Shown: piece after piece, positions 34,515-43,278 of the stretch
Position numbering within the stretch: position 1 is the first letter of the stretch
Layout of the letters: each line of letters begins with the position of its first letter
Origin: JBBKXR01 sp037969585
GTDB lineage: Bacteria > Verrucomicrobiota > Verrucomicrobiia > Verrucomicrobiales > DEV007
Assembly: GCA_037969585.1 (NCBI GenBank)
Contig: JBBKXR010000173.1
Span: 1 to 64,000 of the forward strand
DNA: 64,000 nt
Direction of reading: 5' to 3'
The notes under the pieces: model-generated
What the model was told of the DNA's origin: nothing
Database searches by the model: none
What the model saw: the letters and a program-made list of their open reading frames with translations, nothing else
Made by a program: the position numbers and the translations under genes

Positions 34515-35648
34515 ATGCGCTCACCGAAACAACCGCCGAGAATCGTTGCCACATTTTTGAGCGTGGTGGCGAGCGTAGCCGGGCTGTGTAGCGGCATCTC
34601 GCAAGCGGAAGAACCGGTAAAAGGCGCCAGCCGACAGTTGAAGCTGGGCGGCGAAGTGGAATTGGAGGTGGTCTACGTTCCGCCTGGAAAATTCATGATG
34701 GGCAGCACTGCTGAGGAAAAGTTATGGGCCGTCAGCCAGGAGGGTGGCGCTTCGTTTTCCTCAGGCGGAGGTGCACGTGAGGGGTTTGAAGGAGAGCCCC
34801 GAGCGATGCAGGTGAAGGACGGTTTTTGGATGGGGCGTACGGAGGTGACCATCCAACAGTTCAGGAGCTTTGTGGAGGAAACGGGCTACGTGACTGATGC
34901 CGAAAAGCCGGGAGGAATGTCTCAGTGCTTCAATCCCAAATGGGGGCTTCAGAAAAGCAATCCCGAGACGGTCTGGCTGTCGATGGCAGACAAAAGCTGG
35001 CGGGATCCAAACCACGGCGTCCCTGAACAGGATGACTTTCCGGTGGTGTGTGTCAGCTACAATGACATGAAGGCATTCTGTGAATGGCTCACCAAAAAAC
35101 TCAAGGCTGATACTCAAATCGCTGCGTCGTTGCCCGAAGGATTCATTGTCCGCCTGCCGACGGAAGCGGAGTGGGCCTATGCTTGCCGCGGGGGACGCGA
35201 CGACAGTAGTTATTTCTGGTGGGGCAGCGATTTGTATGACGCCAAGGACCGGCTGAATATTTCCGCGATCGATTTTCTGCCGGGCAGGGACCACGTATGG
35301 AGCGAGGCCTTGTTACCATGGAGCGATGGCTATGCGATGGTGTCGCCCGTTGACCACTATGGAGAACGCGGGCGCAATGGGTTTGGGCTGGCGGACATGT
35401 GCGGCGGGGTCTGGGAGTTTGTTCTCGATCACTTCGATCCAAAGGGTGGTCACGAAGAAGTTTTTTATGAAGACGAAGCGCTGCGTTCGGTGTCGCGGCC
35501 GGTTTGTCGCGGAGGAAACTTCTTTGATGTGCCCGGCAATGCGCGCTGCGCTGTTCGGCTGGGAATTCAAAGCGTCACTTACTCTGATTCCCGTGATGGC
35601 TTTCGGGTCTGTGTCGGTGTGCCGCGACTCAGCCAGAGTGTGAAATGA
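34515..35648 (+). CDS. Exported FGE-sulfatase-domain (SUMF1-like) protein
   Basis: A 377-residue protein. ATG 34515 is chosen because a signal peptide follows (VATFLSVVASVAGLCSGISQ). The FGE-type fold is clear: VPPGKFMMGS, GFWMGRTEVTIQQF, FPVVCVSYNDMKAFCEWL, LPTEAEWAYACRGG, NGFGLADMCGGVWEF and SRDGFRVCV. True formylglycine-generating enzymes carry two copper-binding cysteines just after the last GGS. Here that region reads CRGGNFFDVPGNARCAVR and lacks the pair in the right positions, so I infer a binding or structural role rather than sulfatase maturation. It is followed at 52 bp by the TIM-barrel gene. Confidence 0.85.
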   Translation: MRSPKQPPRIVATFLSVVASVAGLCSGISQAEEPVKGASRQLKLGGEVELEVVYVPPGKFMMGSTAEEKLWAVSQEGGASFSSGGGAREGFEGEPRAMQVKDGFWMGRTEVTIQQFRSFVEETGYVTDAEKPGGMSQCFNPKWGLQKSNPETVWLSMADKSWRDPNHGVPEQDDFPVVCVSYNDMKAFCEWLTKKLKADTQIAASLPEGFIVRLPTEAEWAYACRGGRDDSSYFWWGSDLYDAKDRLNISAIDFLPGRDHVWSEALLPWSDGYAMVSPVDHYGERGRNGFGLADMCGGVWEFVLDHFDPKGGHEEVFYEDEALRSVSRPVCRGGNFFDVPGNARCAVRLGIQSVTYSDSRDGFRVCVGVPRLSQSVK

Positions 35649-35700
35649 GCTGATCAGCCTCTGTCCCTGATACCTTTAACAAACAGCCCGGCCGGCGAAA

Positions 35701-37176
35701 ATGAGACTCCGCAAATCTTGGGGCATATTTGCTGTAGTTGGACTGATATTTTCTTCATCGACGCTGCCGGCAACCAGGGTGGTGGGCGAAGGCGGGGAGT
35801 GGCAGATGGGCGAACCTGTCGTCACCTATTGGGCGGGTGCCATGCCGATGACCGATGCAGCGGCGAAGCAGCTGGCGGACGGTGGCTGGAATACGGCCTG
35901 GGTTTCGTGGCGCGGACTGGAAGAGGGCGGCAGTATCGCCGATCACTATTTGGCCCAGCTGGACAGTCTTGAGCGCCATGGCTTGCGTGGCATCGTTACT
36001 CTCGGGACATTTCTTTCCCGTGATCCCTTGGCACCGCAGACGCTCGACATGCCCGAGCGGAAAGCGGAGCTCGATGCGATTATCGACGCGGTGAAAAATC
36101 ATCCGGCGATGTATGCCTATTCGTACCGGGATGAGCCGACGGCAAAGTTGTTTGCGAACATTGCCCGGATCAAAGAATATACTGAAGCGAGAGATCCTGC
36201 GCACTTCGTCTACGTGAATCTCTACCCGATGAATATCTCCAACGAGAGGCTGGGGGTTGAAGGCGAAGCGGGGCTGGAAGCCGGTCGCGAGTATCTGCGT
36301 CAATTTGTCGAAATCTGCGCGCCCAAGCTGTTCAGCTACGACCACTACGCGTTCTCGATCCGTGGTGACGGCATCGATTATTTTCTCAATCTGAAGATGG
36401 CCCGGGAAGCGGCCCTCGGCGCGGGGATTCCGTTCGTGAACATCGTTCAAGCCTGCAGCTGGACGCCCAACATGCGTATCCCCACCGGCGAAGAAATGCG
36501 TTGGCTGACCTACACTTCGCTGGCCTACGGGGCGCAGGGGATTTCTCATTATGTGTACAGTCATCCCGGGCACGACGGCGGAATGGCCTATATCGCTGAA
36601 TCAGAAGGCGAGGGCGGTGCCGGTGTTGTCACGGTCGGTGAGCCAACTCCGCTCTACTACTACATGAGCAAGCTGAATCGGGAATTTCTCGCCGTCGCCG
36701 CGGAACTGCAGCCGCTGAAATCTTTAGCGGTTCATCATGTCGGTATACTTCCGAAAGGGGCAAGCTATCTGCCGGAGGATGCGCCGTTTCAGTTTGATCC
36801 ACCGGTCCCGGAAGAAGCCTTTCCCAGCGAGTCGATCGAGAAGTTGAGTAAAGCTGAGTTGGCGGCTCGTTTTGCACAGGGAGGTGCCACGGGCAGTCGG
36901 ATCAAGGGCTTCGCGATCGGTCTGTTTGGAAAGACTGAAACTCCGACTCATGCCCTTGTGGTCAATCTCGACTACCGCACCTGGAGTGGTAGAGGGCATG
37001 AACGGCGGGACGAATTTATCAGTCCGGTGCGCCGTTCACTCGTCGGTCCGGGACGTCTCGAATTTTTCGATGCGGCTAGCGCCGAGTGGATCGATGCCGA
37101 AGCGAGCTCGGTGTCACTCCGCCTGTCGCCCGGAAGTGGTTTGCTGGTTCGGCTGGCTCAGGAGAGCGCGAAGTAA
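35701..37176 (+). CDS. Secreted TIM-barrel protein, glycoside hydrolase-like
   Basis: A 491-residue protein with a signal peptide (residues 6-25, SWGIFAVVGLIFSSSTLPAT). The main part (about 35-340) reads like a TIM barrel of the GH-A type: LADGGWNTAWVSW, GLRGIVTLGTFLS, HPAMYAYSYRDEP (a candidate Glu, with the Asp just before it), LFSYDHYAFS, PFVNIVQACSW, WLTYTSLAYGAQGISHYVYS. A smaller beta-rich domain follows (LVVNLDYRTWSG...), as in beta-galactosidase-like families. I cannot name a GH family; cell-free glycan hydrolysis is the probable role. In a row with PQQ-like, FGE-like, sialidase-fold and sulfatase genes. Confidence 0.72.
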   Translation: MRLRKSWGIFAVVGLIFSSSTLPATRVVGEGGEWQMGEPVVTYWAGAMPMTDAAAKQLADGGWNTAWVSWRGLEEGGSIADHYLAQLDSLERHGLRGIVTLGTFLSRDPLAPQTLDMPERKAELDAIIDAVKNHPAMYAYSYRDEPTAKLFANIARIKEYTEARDPAHFVYVNLYPMNISNERLGVEGEAGLEAGREYLRQFVEICAPKLFSYDHYAFSIRGDGIDYFLNLKMAREAALGAGIPFVNIVQACSWTPNMRIPTGEEMRWLTYTSLAYGAQGISHYVYSHPGHDGGMAYIAESEGEGGAGVVTVGEPTPLYYYMSKLNREFLAVAAELQPLKSLAVHHVGILPKGASYLPEDAPFQFDPPVPEEAFPSESIEKLSKAELAARFAQGGATGSRIKGFAIGLFGKTETPTHALVVNLDYRTWSGRGHERRDEFISPVRRSLVGPGRLEFFDAASAEWIDAEASSVSLRLSPGSGLLVRLAQESAK

Positions 37177-37245
37177 AAGTGCGACATTGGGAGGGCCGGA
37201 AATTTTTCTCAGCTTATTTGTCTGTAGCTTGCTGCGACTCTATCC

Positions 37246-38400
37246 ATGAAATTTGAATTGATTGTTTTGCCGATCTTCCTTCTTGGAATGGTGTCTACCG
37301 TTTGGGCGGATCCGCAGCCTCTGAAAGTTTTGCGCTACGGCGCTGTCAACGACGCGGTCGTCGACGCCATTTCTCCGGCAGGTTTGGTGGCAACGGTGTC
37401 CGGGGATCTGGTCGTCACATTTTCTGACAAGGGCGACTCCGCTCCAGGATCGAAGAGCTATTTCGTCCGCTCGAAAGACGCGGGCAAAACCTGGTCGAAG
37501 CCTTTTCTGGTCATCGAGGAGAAAGAAGAAAACGTCGGGCTGCACACTTCGCTGGCACAGCTTCCCGATGGTGAATTGCTGATGCTGGTGAACCGTATCA
37601 GTCACCGCGATTCGAGCAGGAAAGGGGTGTTTGGGCACCGGGAATCGAGGATCGAACTTAAGATCAGCAAGGACAGCGGAGAGACGTTTGAAGCCGCGGG
37701 ATTTCTGGACACGGCTCCGGGGTGTTTGACCGCTACGTCTTCGGCCGTCTATCAGTTGAAAAACGGTGACCTGATTCTGCCGGCGTATTGCTACCCGGGC
37801 CAGGCAGAGGTGAAAGAGGGCTACCAGTATGGGGCGGGTTTCTTTCGTCGATCCGCCACCGGGGAAAAGTGGACAAAGCTGGAGCAGGTATTTCAGGATC
37901 CGCCATCGGTCGATGAGGCGAAGCAAAACCCCAACGAGGCAGCCTTCGCGGTTCGTGACGATGGCACGGTGATCGCTTATGCGCGGGTCGATGTTCATCA
38001 AGGAGCGGACTTTGCGAAAAACAAAATGTGGCGCTGTCAGTCTGACGATCATGGCAAAACCTGGACGCAACCTGTCGAGACTGAGATCGCTGGAGTTTGG
38101 CCGATGATCAGCCGACTGGACTCGGGAGAGTTCGTGATGATGTGTGGGCTTCGTGACTCCAAAGTTCGTCGTCGGACGACTTCGATTTTCACCAGCAAAG
38201 ACGCGGTGCATTGGCACTATCGTGGCCATCCCTACTATTCGCGGACCAACGGTATCCCGGCGAATTCGGCAACTGGAGGTGCGCAGTCGATGATTTCGAT
38301 GGGCGGCAATTCTCTCTACGTCGTGTTCTACGCGCACGACCCTGCGCTGCCGGGATACCATCAGACCTACGTGGACGGCTGCTTGCTGGACTTGCCGTAG
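37246..38400 (+). CDS. Secreted sialidase-fold (BNR repeat) protein
   Basis: A 384-residue protein with a signal peptide (MKFELIVLPIFLLGMVSTVWA). Three Asp boxes S-x-D-x-G-x-[TF]-[WF] are visible: SKDAGKTW (76-83), SKDSGETF (141-148) and SDDHGKTW (266-273), spaced as in six-bladed sialidase/neuraminidase propellers. The NEAAFAVRDDGTVIAYAR segment resembles the catalytic-glutamate strand of exo-sialidases. Whether the arginine triad is complete cannot be settled by eye, so sialidase or another glycosidase using the same fold (for example on ulosonic acids) is possible. It lies 69 bp after the TIM-barrel gene and 121 bp before a sulfatase, in one orientation. Confidence 0.82.
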   Translation: MKFELIVLPIFLLGMVSTVWADPQPLKVLRYGAVNDAVVDAISPAGLVATVSGDLVVTFSDKGDSAPGSKSYFVRSKDAGKTWSKPFLVIEEKEENVGLHTSLAQLPDGELLMLVNRISHRDSSRKGVFGHRESRIELKISKDSGETFEAAGFLDTAPGCLTATSSAVYQLKNGDLILPAYCYPGQAEVKEGYQYGAGFFRRSATGEKWTKLEQVFQDPPSVDEAKQNPNEAAFAVRDDGTVIAYARVDVHQGADFAKNKMWRCQSDDHGKTWTQPVETEIAGVWPMISRLDSGEFVMMCGLRDSKVRRRTTSIFTSKDAVHWHYRGHPYYSRTNGIPANSATGGAQSMISMGGNSLYVVFYAHDPALPGYHQTYVDGCLLDLP

Positions 38401-38521
38401 CATGTGGTCGGTCTGAAGGCTGAGCCGTAGCGCGATGGCTTGGGCTGGGTGGAGTCCTCGCTATTTTTAACACCCTCCGAGGGGCCTTGTTTTTATTCGA
38501 GGCTTCTGCCTAGCATCGCGC

Positions 38522-39952
38522 ATGAACTGTTTGCGATTTGTTTGCTCACCGGTGCTGTCTTTGCGGCATTCGTGCGCGCTGTTGTCAGTCTCGCTTTTCG
38601 GGCTTTGTTTCGTTGCTGTCACAGAATCCCGGGCGGCGGAAGATGCGCGCGCGAAGACACCACCGAACGTGATCATGCTGCTCGTCGATGACATGGGTTA
38701 TCTCGATGTCGGCTGCATGGGGTCGCCGGACATCAAGACGCCGAACATTGATCGCATCGCCACAGAAGGCGTGCGCATGACAGATTGCTACGCGAGTGCA
38801 CCAGTTTGTTCGCCGACTCGCGCCGCTTTTCTCACCGGCCAATGGCAGCAGCGCACAGGGATCGAATGGGCGATCGGTTTGACTTCGGAGGAGGCGAAAC
38901 GCGTCGATGGCGAACTGGTCACGGTCGAGGAACGCTTCACCATGGGGCTGGAGCCGAACCCATCCCACCTGACTCCGCTATTGAAAAAACACGGCTACGG
39001 CACCGCCGCCTACGGCAAGTGGCACCTCGGTTTTAAACCGGAGCACAATCCCACTAAGCATGGCTTCGACGAATACTGGGGCATCATCGGTGGCCAGTGC
39101 GATTACTACAAATACTACTACCTCGGCGGCATGAAGCAGCTCTATGAGAAAACCGAGATGACCACGGCCGAAGGTTACATCACTGACCTGATCAATGACC
39201 GTACCGTCCGCTACATCCGAGAGGAATCCGAGAGTCCGTTCTTCATCTACGTTCCTTACAATGCGGTGCATCACCCTTACCACGTGCCGGATGATCCATC
39301 ACAGAGCTACACCGACGAGAACAAGAACGACGGCACCCGTGCCGGCTACGTCAAAATGGTCGAACGCATCGATCAGGGTGTCGGTGAGATGTTTGCAGCG
39401 CTGGAGGAAAAGGGCATCCTCGACAATACGCTGATCATTTTCACCAGCGACAACGGCGGTGAGCGCTTCTCCGATAATGGGCCGCTGTTCAACCACAAGA
39501 CAACACTGTGGGAAGGCGGCATTCGCGTGCCTTGCCTGTTGCGTTGGCCGGATGGCGGATTGCCCGCCGGCAAGGTCACGGCACAGCCCGCCGTGACGAT
39601 GGATCTGACGGCGACGATTCTTTCTGCTGCCGGCATTCCGCTGCCCACCGATATTCCTTTCGACGGCATCGACTTGTTGCCGATCCTTCGTGGCGATCAG
39701 AAGGAGATCACTGAGCGCACCTTCTGCTGGCGAGTGGATCGCACCCGGCGCAGAATGAAAGCGGTCCGTCACGGCGACTGGAAGTATGTAAAGGACGACA
39801 TGGTCGAGATGCTGTTCAATATCAAAGACGACATCGGCGAACACGAAGATCTCTACTACGAGCACTTCGACAAGGTGGAAGAACTGCGGGCGAAGCTCGC
39901 GGAATGGGAAGCGGACGTCGACAAAGACCCGCCAGCGATTTTGATTCACTAG
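38522..39952 (+). CDS. Secreted sulfatase (type I, Cys-type)
   Basis: A 476-residue sulfatase with an N-terminal signal sequence ending near residue 39 (LLSVSLFGLCFVAVTESRAA). Metal-binding Asp56-Asp57 are in LLVDDMGYLD, the formylglycine motif is C96-S-P-T-R100 followed by AAFLTGQW, then YGKWHLG, FTSDNGGERFSDNGPLF and KTTLWEGGIRVPCLLRWP. This pattern is typical of arylsulfatase A-like enzymes acting on sulfated polysaccharides. The N-terminus is longer than usual, so a later start is possible, although no nearer Met precedes the hydrophobic core. Convergent with the sialidase-fold gene on the minus strand (48-bp gap). Confidence 0.92.
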   Translation: MNCLRFVCSPVLSLRHSCALLSVSLFGLCFVAVTESRAAEDARAKTPPNVIMLLVDDMGYLDVGCMGSPDIKTPNIDRIATEGVRMTDCYASAPVCSPTRAAFLTGQWQQRTGIEWAIGLTSEEAKRVDGELVTVEERFTMGLEPNPSHLTPLLKKHGYGTAAYGKWHLGFKPEHNPTKHGFDEYWGIIGGQCDYYKYYYLGGMKQLYEKTEMTTAEGYITDLINDRTVRYIREESESPFFIYVPYNAVHHPYHVPDDPSQSYTDENKNDGTRAGYVKMVERIDQGVGEMFAALEEKGILDNTLIIFTSDNGGERFSDNGPLFNHKTTLWEGGIRVPCLLRWPDGGLPAGKVTAQPAVTMDLTATILSAAGIPLPTDIPFDGIDLLPILRGDQKEITERTFCWRVDRTRRRMKAVRHGDWKYVKDDMVEMLFNIKDDIGEHEDLYYEHFDKVEELRAKLAEWEADVDKDPPAILIH

Positions 39953-40000
39953 CTTTTCTATTGGCTGCAGGCAGCACGCCGCGGGAAGTAATTTTCGCTT

Positions 40001-41089
40001 TTAGCGGCCGCTTTTTTCTGGAGCGGTGATTTCCAGATCCGCGACATAGATTGCCGTGATGACTTCTCCCGCTTCGTCTGTCTCGTGGCTGGAATACCAA
40101 GAGACAAGTCCGTGTTGGTCATCGGTCGCAGCGAAGCCGGGATAGGAATTGTCTCCGCCACTGGGGAGGATGGCCATGGTTTGCAATTCGTCGCCAACCA
40201 GCCACCAAAGTCCCGTCTTTTTCCCATCCTTAGAATTTCGCCGACCGCCGACAATGTGGTAGTCGCCCCACTTTTTGATGAGTGGTCCACCAATGAAAAA
40301 CGGGAAGTCTTTGTGAACCCATTCGTGGTAGGGCGGCTTAGATCGAAGCAGTTGCGCGGGGTAGGGGCCGCCTCTCCGTGTTGCCGCGACAAGATCGCCG
40401 TTCGGCTCAAAAAGAAAGGAGGTCTCGTCACCGCGGTCCTGGTGATAGACCGAGGTGATTTTCCAATTCAAACCGTCGCTGCTTTCGAAAAGGGCGGTCT
40501 CACCGACGAGTTCAAATTTGCCCTCTTCAGTCGTCGAGGGCACACGCTTGCTCCGGCGACCGCTGAGGTAAGCTTTGTCGTTGTGGCTCGCAGCACCCCA
40601 CACAAAATACTCGTTGGTTCCCGCCAGTGGGGTCGTTTCACTCCAGATTTCGCCGTCCGCGGTGAAGGCAGTGCATCCAAAGTTTTTCCGGTTCATCCCT
40701 GAGTGGGCTGGCTCCGCTTCGTCGCTGGCATAAATGGCCCCGATAAACACAAACAGCTTTTCGTCGAAGGCGAGAAAATGCGGGCCACGTGTATCTCGCC
40801 CCGGTACCTTCAGGCGATAGGCCTCTTTCCATATTTTCGCATCCGGCGATGACAGGACGATGACTGCGCCGTTGGGGCTGATCGGATGACCATCGGCACA
40901 GGAACGAAACGTGAGCCAGTATTTGCCCTGCCAGCGAATCATGTCGGTGAAGGCGTTGTGCTCACCATTATCGAAGGCGCGCCTGACATTGTTAATTTTC
41001 ACTCGAGGCGCTTGATCTGCTGCGGTAGCGTCCGAGATCGGTGCAAGGATCGCGAGTAGCCAGCAGAGCGGGATGAGGATTTTCTTCAT
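40001..41089 (-). CDS. Secreted sialidase-fold protein (exo-alpha-sialidase-like)
   Basis: A 362-residue protein with a signal peptide (MKKILIPLCWLLAILAPISD). The fold is a sialidase-type propeller, as seen from repeated strand-turn patterns (NAFTDMIRWQGKYWLTFRSC, VLSSPDAKIWKEA, FTADGEIWSET, ESSDGLNWKI). The Asp boxes are degenerate; none matches S-x-D-x-G-x-x-W exactly. RSCADGH near 63-69 and TRRGGPYPAQLLRS provide candidate arginines. It may be a glycosidase or a non-catalytic relative. It differs strongly from the sialidase-fold protein at 37246-38400. It lies between two sulfatase genes and is divergent from the second one. Confidence 0.75.
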   Translation of the reverse strand: MKKILIPLCWLLAILAPISDATAADQAPRVKINNVRRAFDNGEHNAFTDMIRWQGKYWLTFRSCADGHPISPNGAVIVLSSPDAKIWKEAYRLKVPGRDTRGPHFLAFDEKLFVFIGAIYASDEAEPAHSGMNRKNFGCTAFTADGEIWSETTPLAGTNEYFVWGAASHNDKAYLSGRRSKRVPSTTEEGKFELVGETALFESSDGLNWKITSVYHQDRGDETSFLFEPNGDLVAATRRGGPYPAQLLRSKPPYHEWVHKDFPFFIGGPLIKKWGDYHIVGGRRNSKDGKKTGLWWLVGDELQTMAILPSGGDNSYPGFAATDDQHGLVSWYSSHETDEAGEVITAIYVADLEITAPEKSGR

Positions 41090-41286
41090 GACGTCGTTCG
41101 CTATTTGAGCTGGCCTTGAATTTCAACGCGACCAGTTACGTGCTTGGTATCAGAATTTCTCATCCAGTCCCATTCGAATTGAAAAGCGGCTCTGCAAATG
41201 ACGATGGCCGAATTCTCGAAAAATTAAAATTCGGCTACAAGGAACTTTCTACCTGAGATGATAGCGAATACGTTCGCCATACCTTC

Positions 41287-42810
41287 ATGAAACTTTTCAA
41301 CACCATCGCAAGCGGCCTGATGCCGCTTTTGACGTTAGCATTTGCGGGGGATTGTTCCGCGGAGGATGAGCCGCGCCCGAACGTGCTGTTCATTTCAATC
41401 GATGATCTGAACGATTACATTTCTCCTCTCGATAATCATCCGGGTGTCGTCACTCCCAATTTCGAACGACTTGCCAAACGCTCGGTCACCTTCACCAACG
41501 CCCACTGTGCCGCGCCAGCCTGTCATCCTTCTCGGGTCGCGGTGATGACGGGCGTGCATCCGGTGAAGTCCGGCCTCTACCGTAATCTGTTCGGTGCTCA
41601 CGGTCCTCGCTGGCGTCACGAATCACCCGTGTTGGAGGATGCCGTAGTCCTGTCCCAGCACTTTCGAGATCACGGCTACCGAGCCGTCGGCGGTGGCAAG
41701 ATTTTTCACACCCTGCAGTGGACGCCAGGTGATTCCCAGAACGATCCCGATGCCTGGGATGAGTATCGTGGTGATCCGCTCGACCCTATCTCCGCCGATT
41801 GGCCTCGCTCCGCCGATCGATCTAAAAATCAGGACGCCGGTTTTGTCGGAGTCCGTCCGCTCAACTTCAGTCTGTTCGGCGCTGCCCCGCTCGAGCTTGC
41901 CGCCAATCAAGGCGACGCCGCAGTTGTCGACTGGGCGGCACAACAGATGCAGTCTCAGGACGGCGATGATTCTCCCTTGTTTCTCGCCGTCGGATTGTTT
42001 CGGCCACACATCCCGTGGGAAGTTCCGCAGCAGTGGTTCGATCTTTATCCCGAAGATCAGGTGCAGCTCCCTGATCATGTAAAAGACGACCTCGCCGATG
42101 CCCATTCGCACGGGCGGGAAAGCTGGCACAAATGGGTAACGGACAACAAGCAGTGGCATCATTTCATGCGTGGCTATCTTGCATCGATCAGTTACGTCGA
42201 TCACCAACTCGGTCGACTTCTCGACGCTCTCGATGCGTCACCGATGGCGAAAAATACCATCGTCGTATTGTGGAGTGACCACGGCTTTCACATCGGTGAA
42301 AAAGAGAACTGGGAAAAATTCGCACTCTGGGAGCAAACCACCCGCGTCCCGTTATTCATTCATGTGCCGGGCCTATCCAAGGACGGGGCGCGAACTGAGC
42401 AGCCGACCACTCTGACCGACCTTTACCCGACCTTGTGCGAACTCGCGGGGTTGCCCATTGCGGAGCAGTGCACTGGCCATTCGCTCCTCACCCAAATCAA
42501 AGATCCCTCCGCGGTAGATGAGCGGACCTCGTTGACCTCCTACGTGTTCGGCTCCGCCACCGGTGCAGAGAACATGGAACCCGCTCACGGCGTCAGTGAT
42601 ACCCGCTACCGCTACATCCGCTATGCGGACGGCTTTGAAGAGCTCTACGATTTGAAAAATGATCGTGGTGAGTTCACCAACCTTGCCAACGATCGCGCTT
42701 TCGCCACCATCAAAGACCGCTTGGCAAAAACTCTACCGGCAACCGTCGCTGCCGATGTGGGTCCTGCAATCGATTCGCCCTATCACAGGCAAAAGCAGCG
42801 GAAGAAATAG
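41287..42810 (+). CDS. Secreted sulfatase, iduronate-2-sulfatase-like
   Basis: A 507-residue sulfatase with a signal peptide (residues 1-25, ending near CSAED). Metal-binding Asp39-Asp40 are in FISIDDLNDY, the modified cysteine is C79 in C-H-P-S-R followed by VAVMTG, then GGGKIFHT, FRPHIPWEVP, WSDHGFHIGEKENW and EQTTRVPLFIHVPG. These match the same broad group as the 29207-30727 enzyme (KIFHT and RPHIPW against KIAHNSW and RPHLPF). The short basic tail (HRQKQRKK) is unusual. A preceding 200-bp AT-rich gap (41090-41286) should hold the promoters of this gene and of the divergent sialidase-fold gene. Confidence 0.92.
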   Translation: MKLFNTIASGLMPLLTLAFAGDCSAEDEPRPNVLFISIDDLNDYISPLDNHPGVVTPNFERLAKRSVTFTNAHCAAPACHPSRVAVMTGVHPVKSGLYRNLFGAHGPRWRHESPVLEDAVVLSQHFRDHGYRAVGGGKIFHTLQWTPGDSQNDPDAWDEYRGDPLDPISADWPRSADRSKNQDAGFVGVRPLNFSLFGAAPLELAANQGDAAVVDWAAQQMQSQDGDDSPLFLAVGLFRPHIPWEVPQQWFDLYPEDQVQLPDHVKDDLADAHSHGRESWHKWVTDNKQWHHFMRGYLASISYVDHQLGRLLDALDASPMAKNTIVVLWSDHGFHIGEKENWEKFALWEQTTRVPLFIHVPGLSKDGARTEQPTTLTDLYPTLCELAGLPIAEQCTGHSLLTQIKDPSAVDERTSLTSYVFGSATGAENMEPAHGVSDTRYRYIRYADGFEELYDLKNDRGEFTNLANDRAFATIKDRLAKTLPATVAADVGPAIDSPYHRQKQRKK

Positions 42811-42910
42811 ATGGCCACCTGAAGGCTCGTAGTGCGGCAGGAGCAGTCAGCCGGGCACGATTATAATGAGAGACAATTGCCCGCCCGACGTCCGCTCCGG
42901 ATACAGGCGA

Positions 42911-43138
42911 CTACGAACCGCCTCGTTTTTTCAACTCCCGATCCACCGCATTCAGCTGTCCCCGCAGCTTTCCGATTTCATACTCTTTGTTACCTCCGCC
43001 CATTGAGCCCGTGGGCACGCCGACCCAAAATACTCGCATCTTATCTTTCTGATGCGCTTTCTGCTGCAGAGGAATAAGTCGAACGAGCTCGCTGTTGATC
43101 CTCGCTCTCTCAGCGGTTATAGTTAGCTCGGAAAACAC
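42911..43138 (-). CDS. Small helical protein or gene remnant
   Basis: A 75-residue frame starting at GTG 43138; no ATG is in frame and the next upstream stop is at 43184-43186. The sequence ends with EIGKLRGQLNAVDRELKKRG, and the central part reads HQKDKMRVFWVGVPTGSMGGG. This recalls the C-terminal half of small lipoproteins that have a coiled coil, a short hydrophobic stretch and a second coil. Such proteins normally begin with a lipoprotein signal, absent here, so this is probably a 5'-truncated remnant. The rest of the gap 42811-43278 shows nothing I can identify. Confidence 0.4.
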   Translation of the reverse strand: MFSELTITAERARINSELVRLIPLQQKAHQKDKMRVFWVGVPTGSMGGGNKEYEIGKLRGQLNAVDRELKKRGGS

Positions 43139-43278
43139 GTTGAGACCGACTGGCCGACGCCTGACGTCACCCCTGTTCCTGGTTCACATGCCTCCATACA
43201 GGGCTGTTTGGAACTTGGCAGAATGTTTTTGGCGGACCGTGACGCCCAGCGCGATACCCAGCGCGACACCTGGCAGCA

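Noticed and set aside
37240..38403. A 387-codon minus-strand frame over the sialidase-fold gene
   Set aside because: Antisense shadow; the plus strand carries the Asp boxes and a signal peptide.
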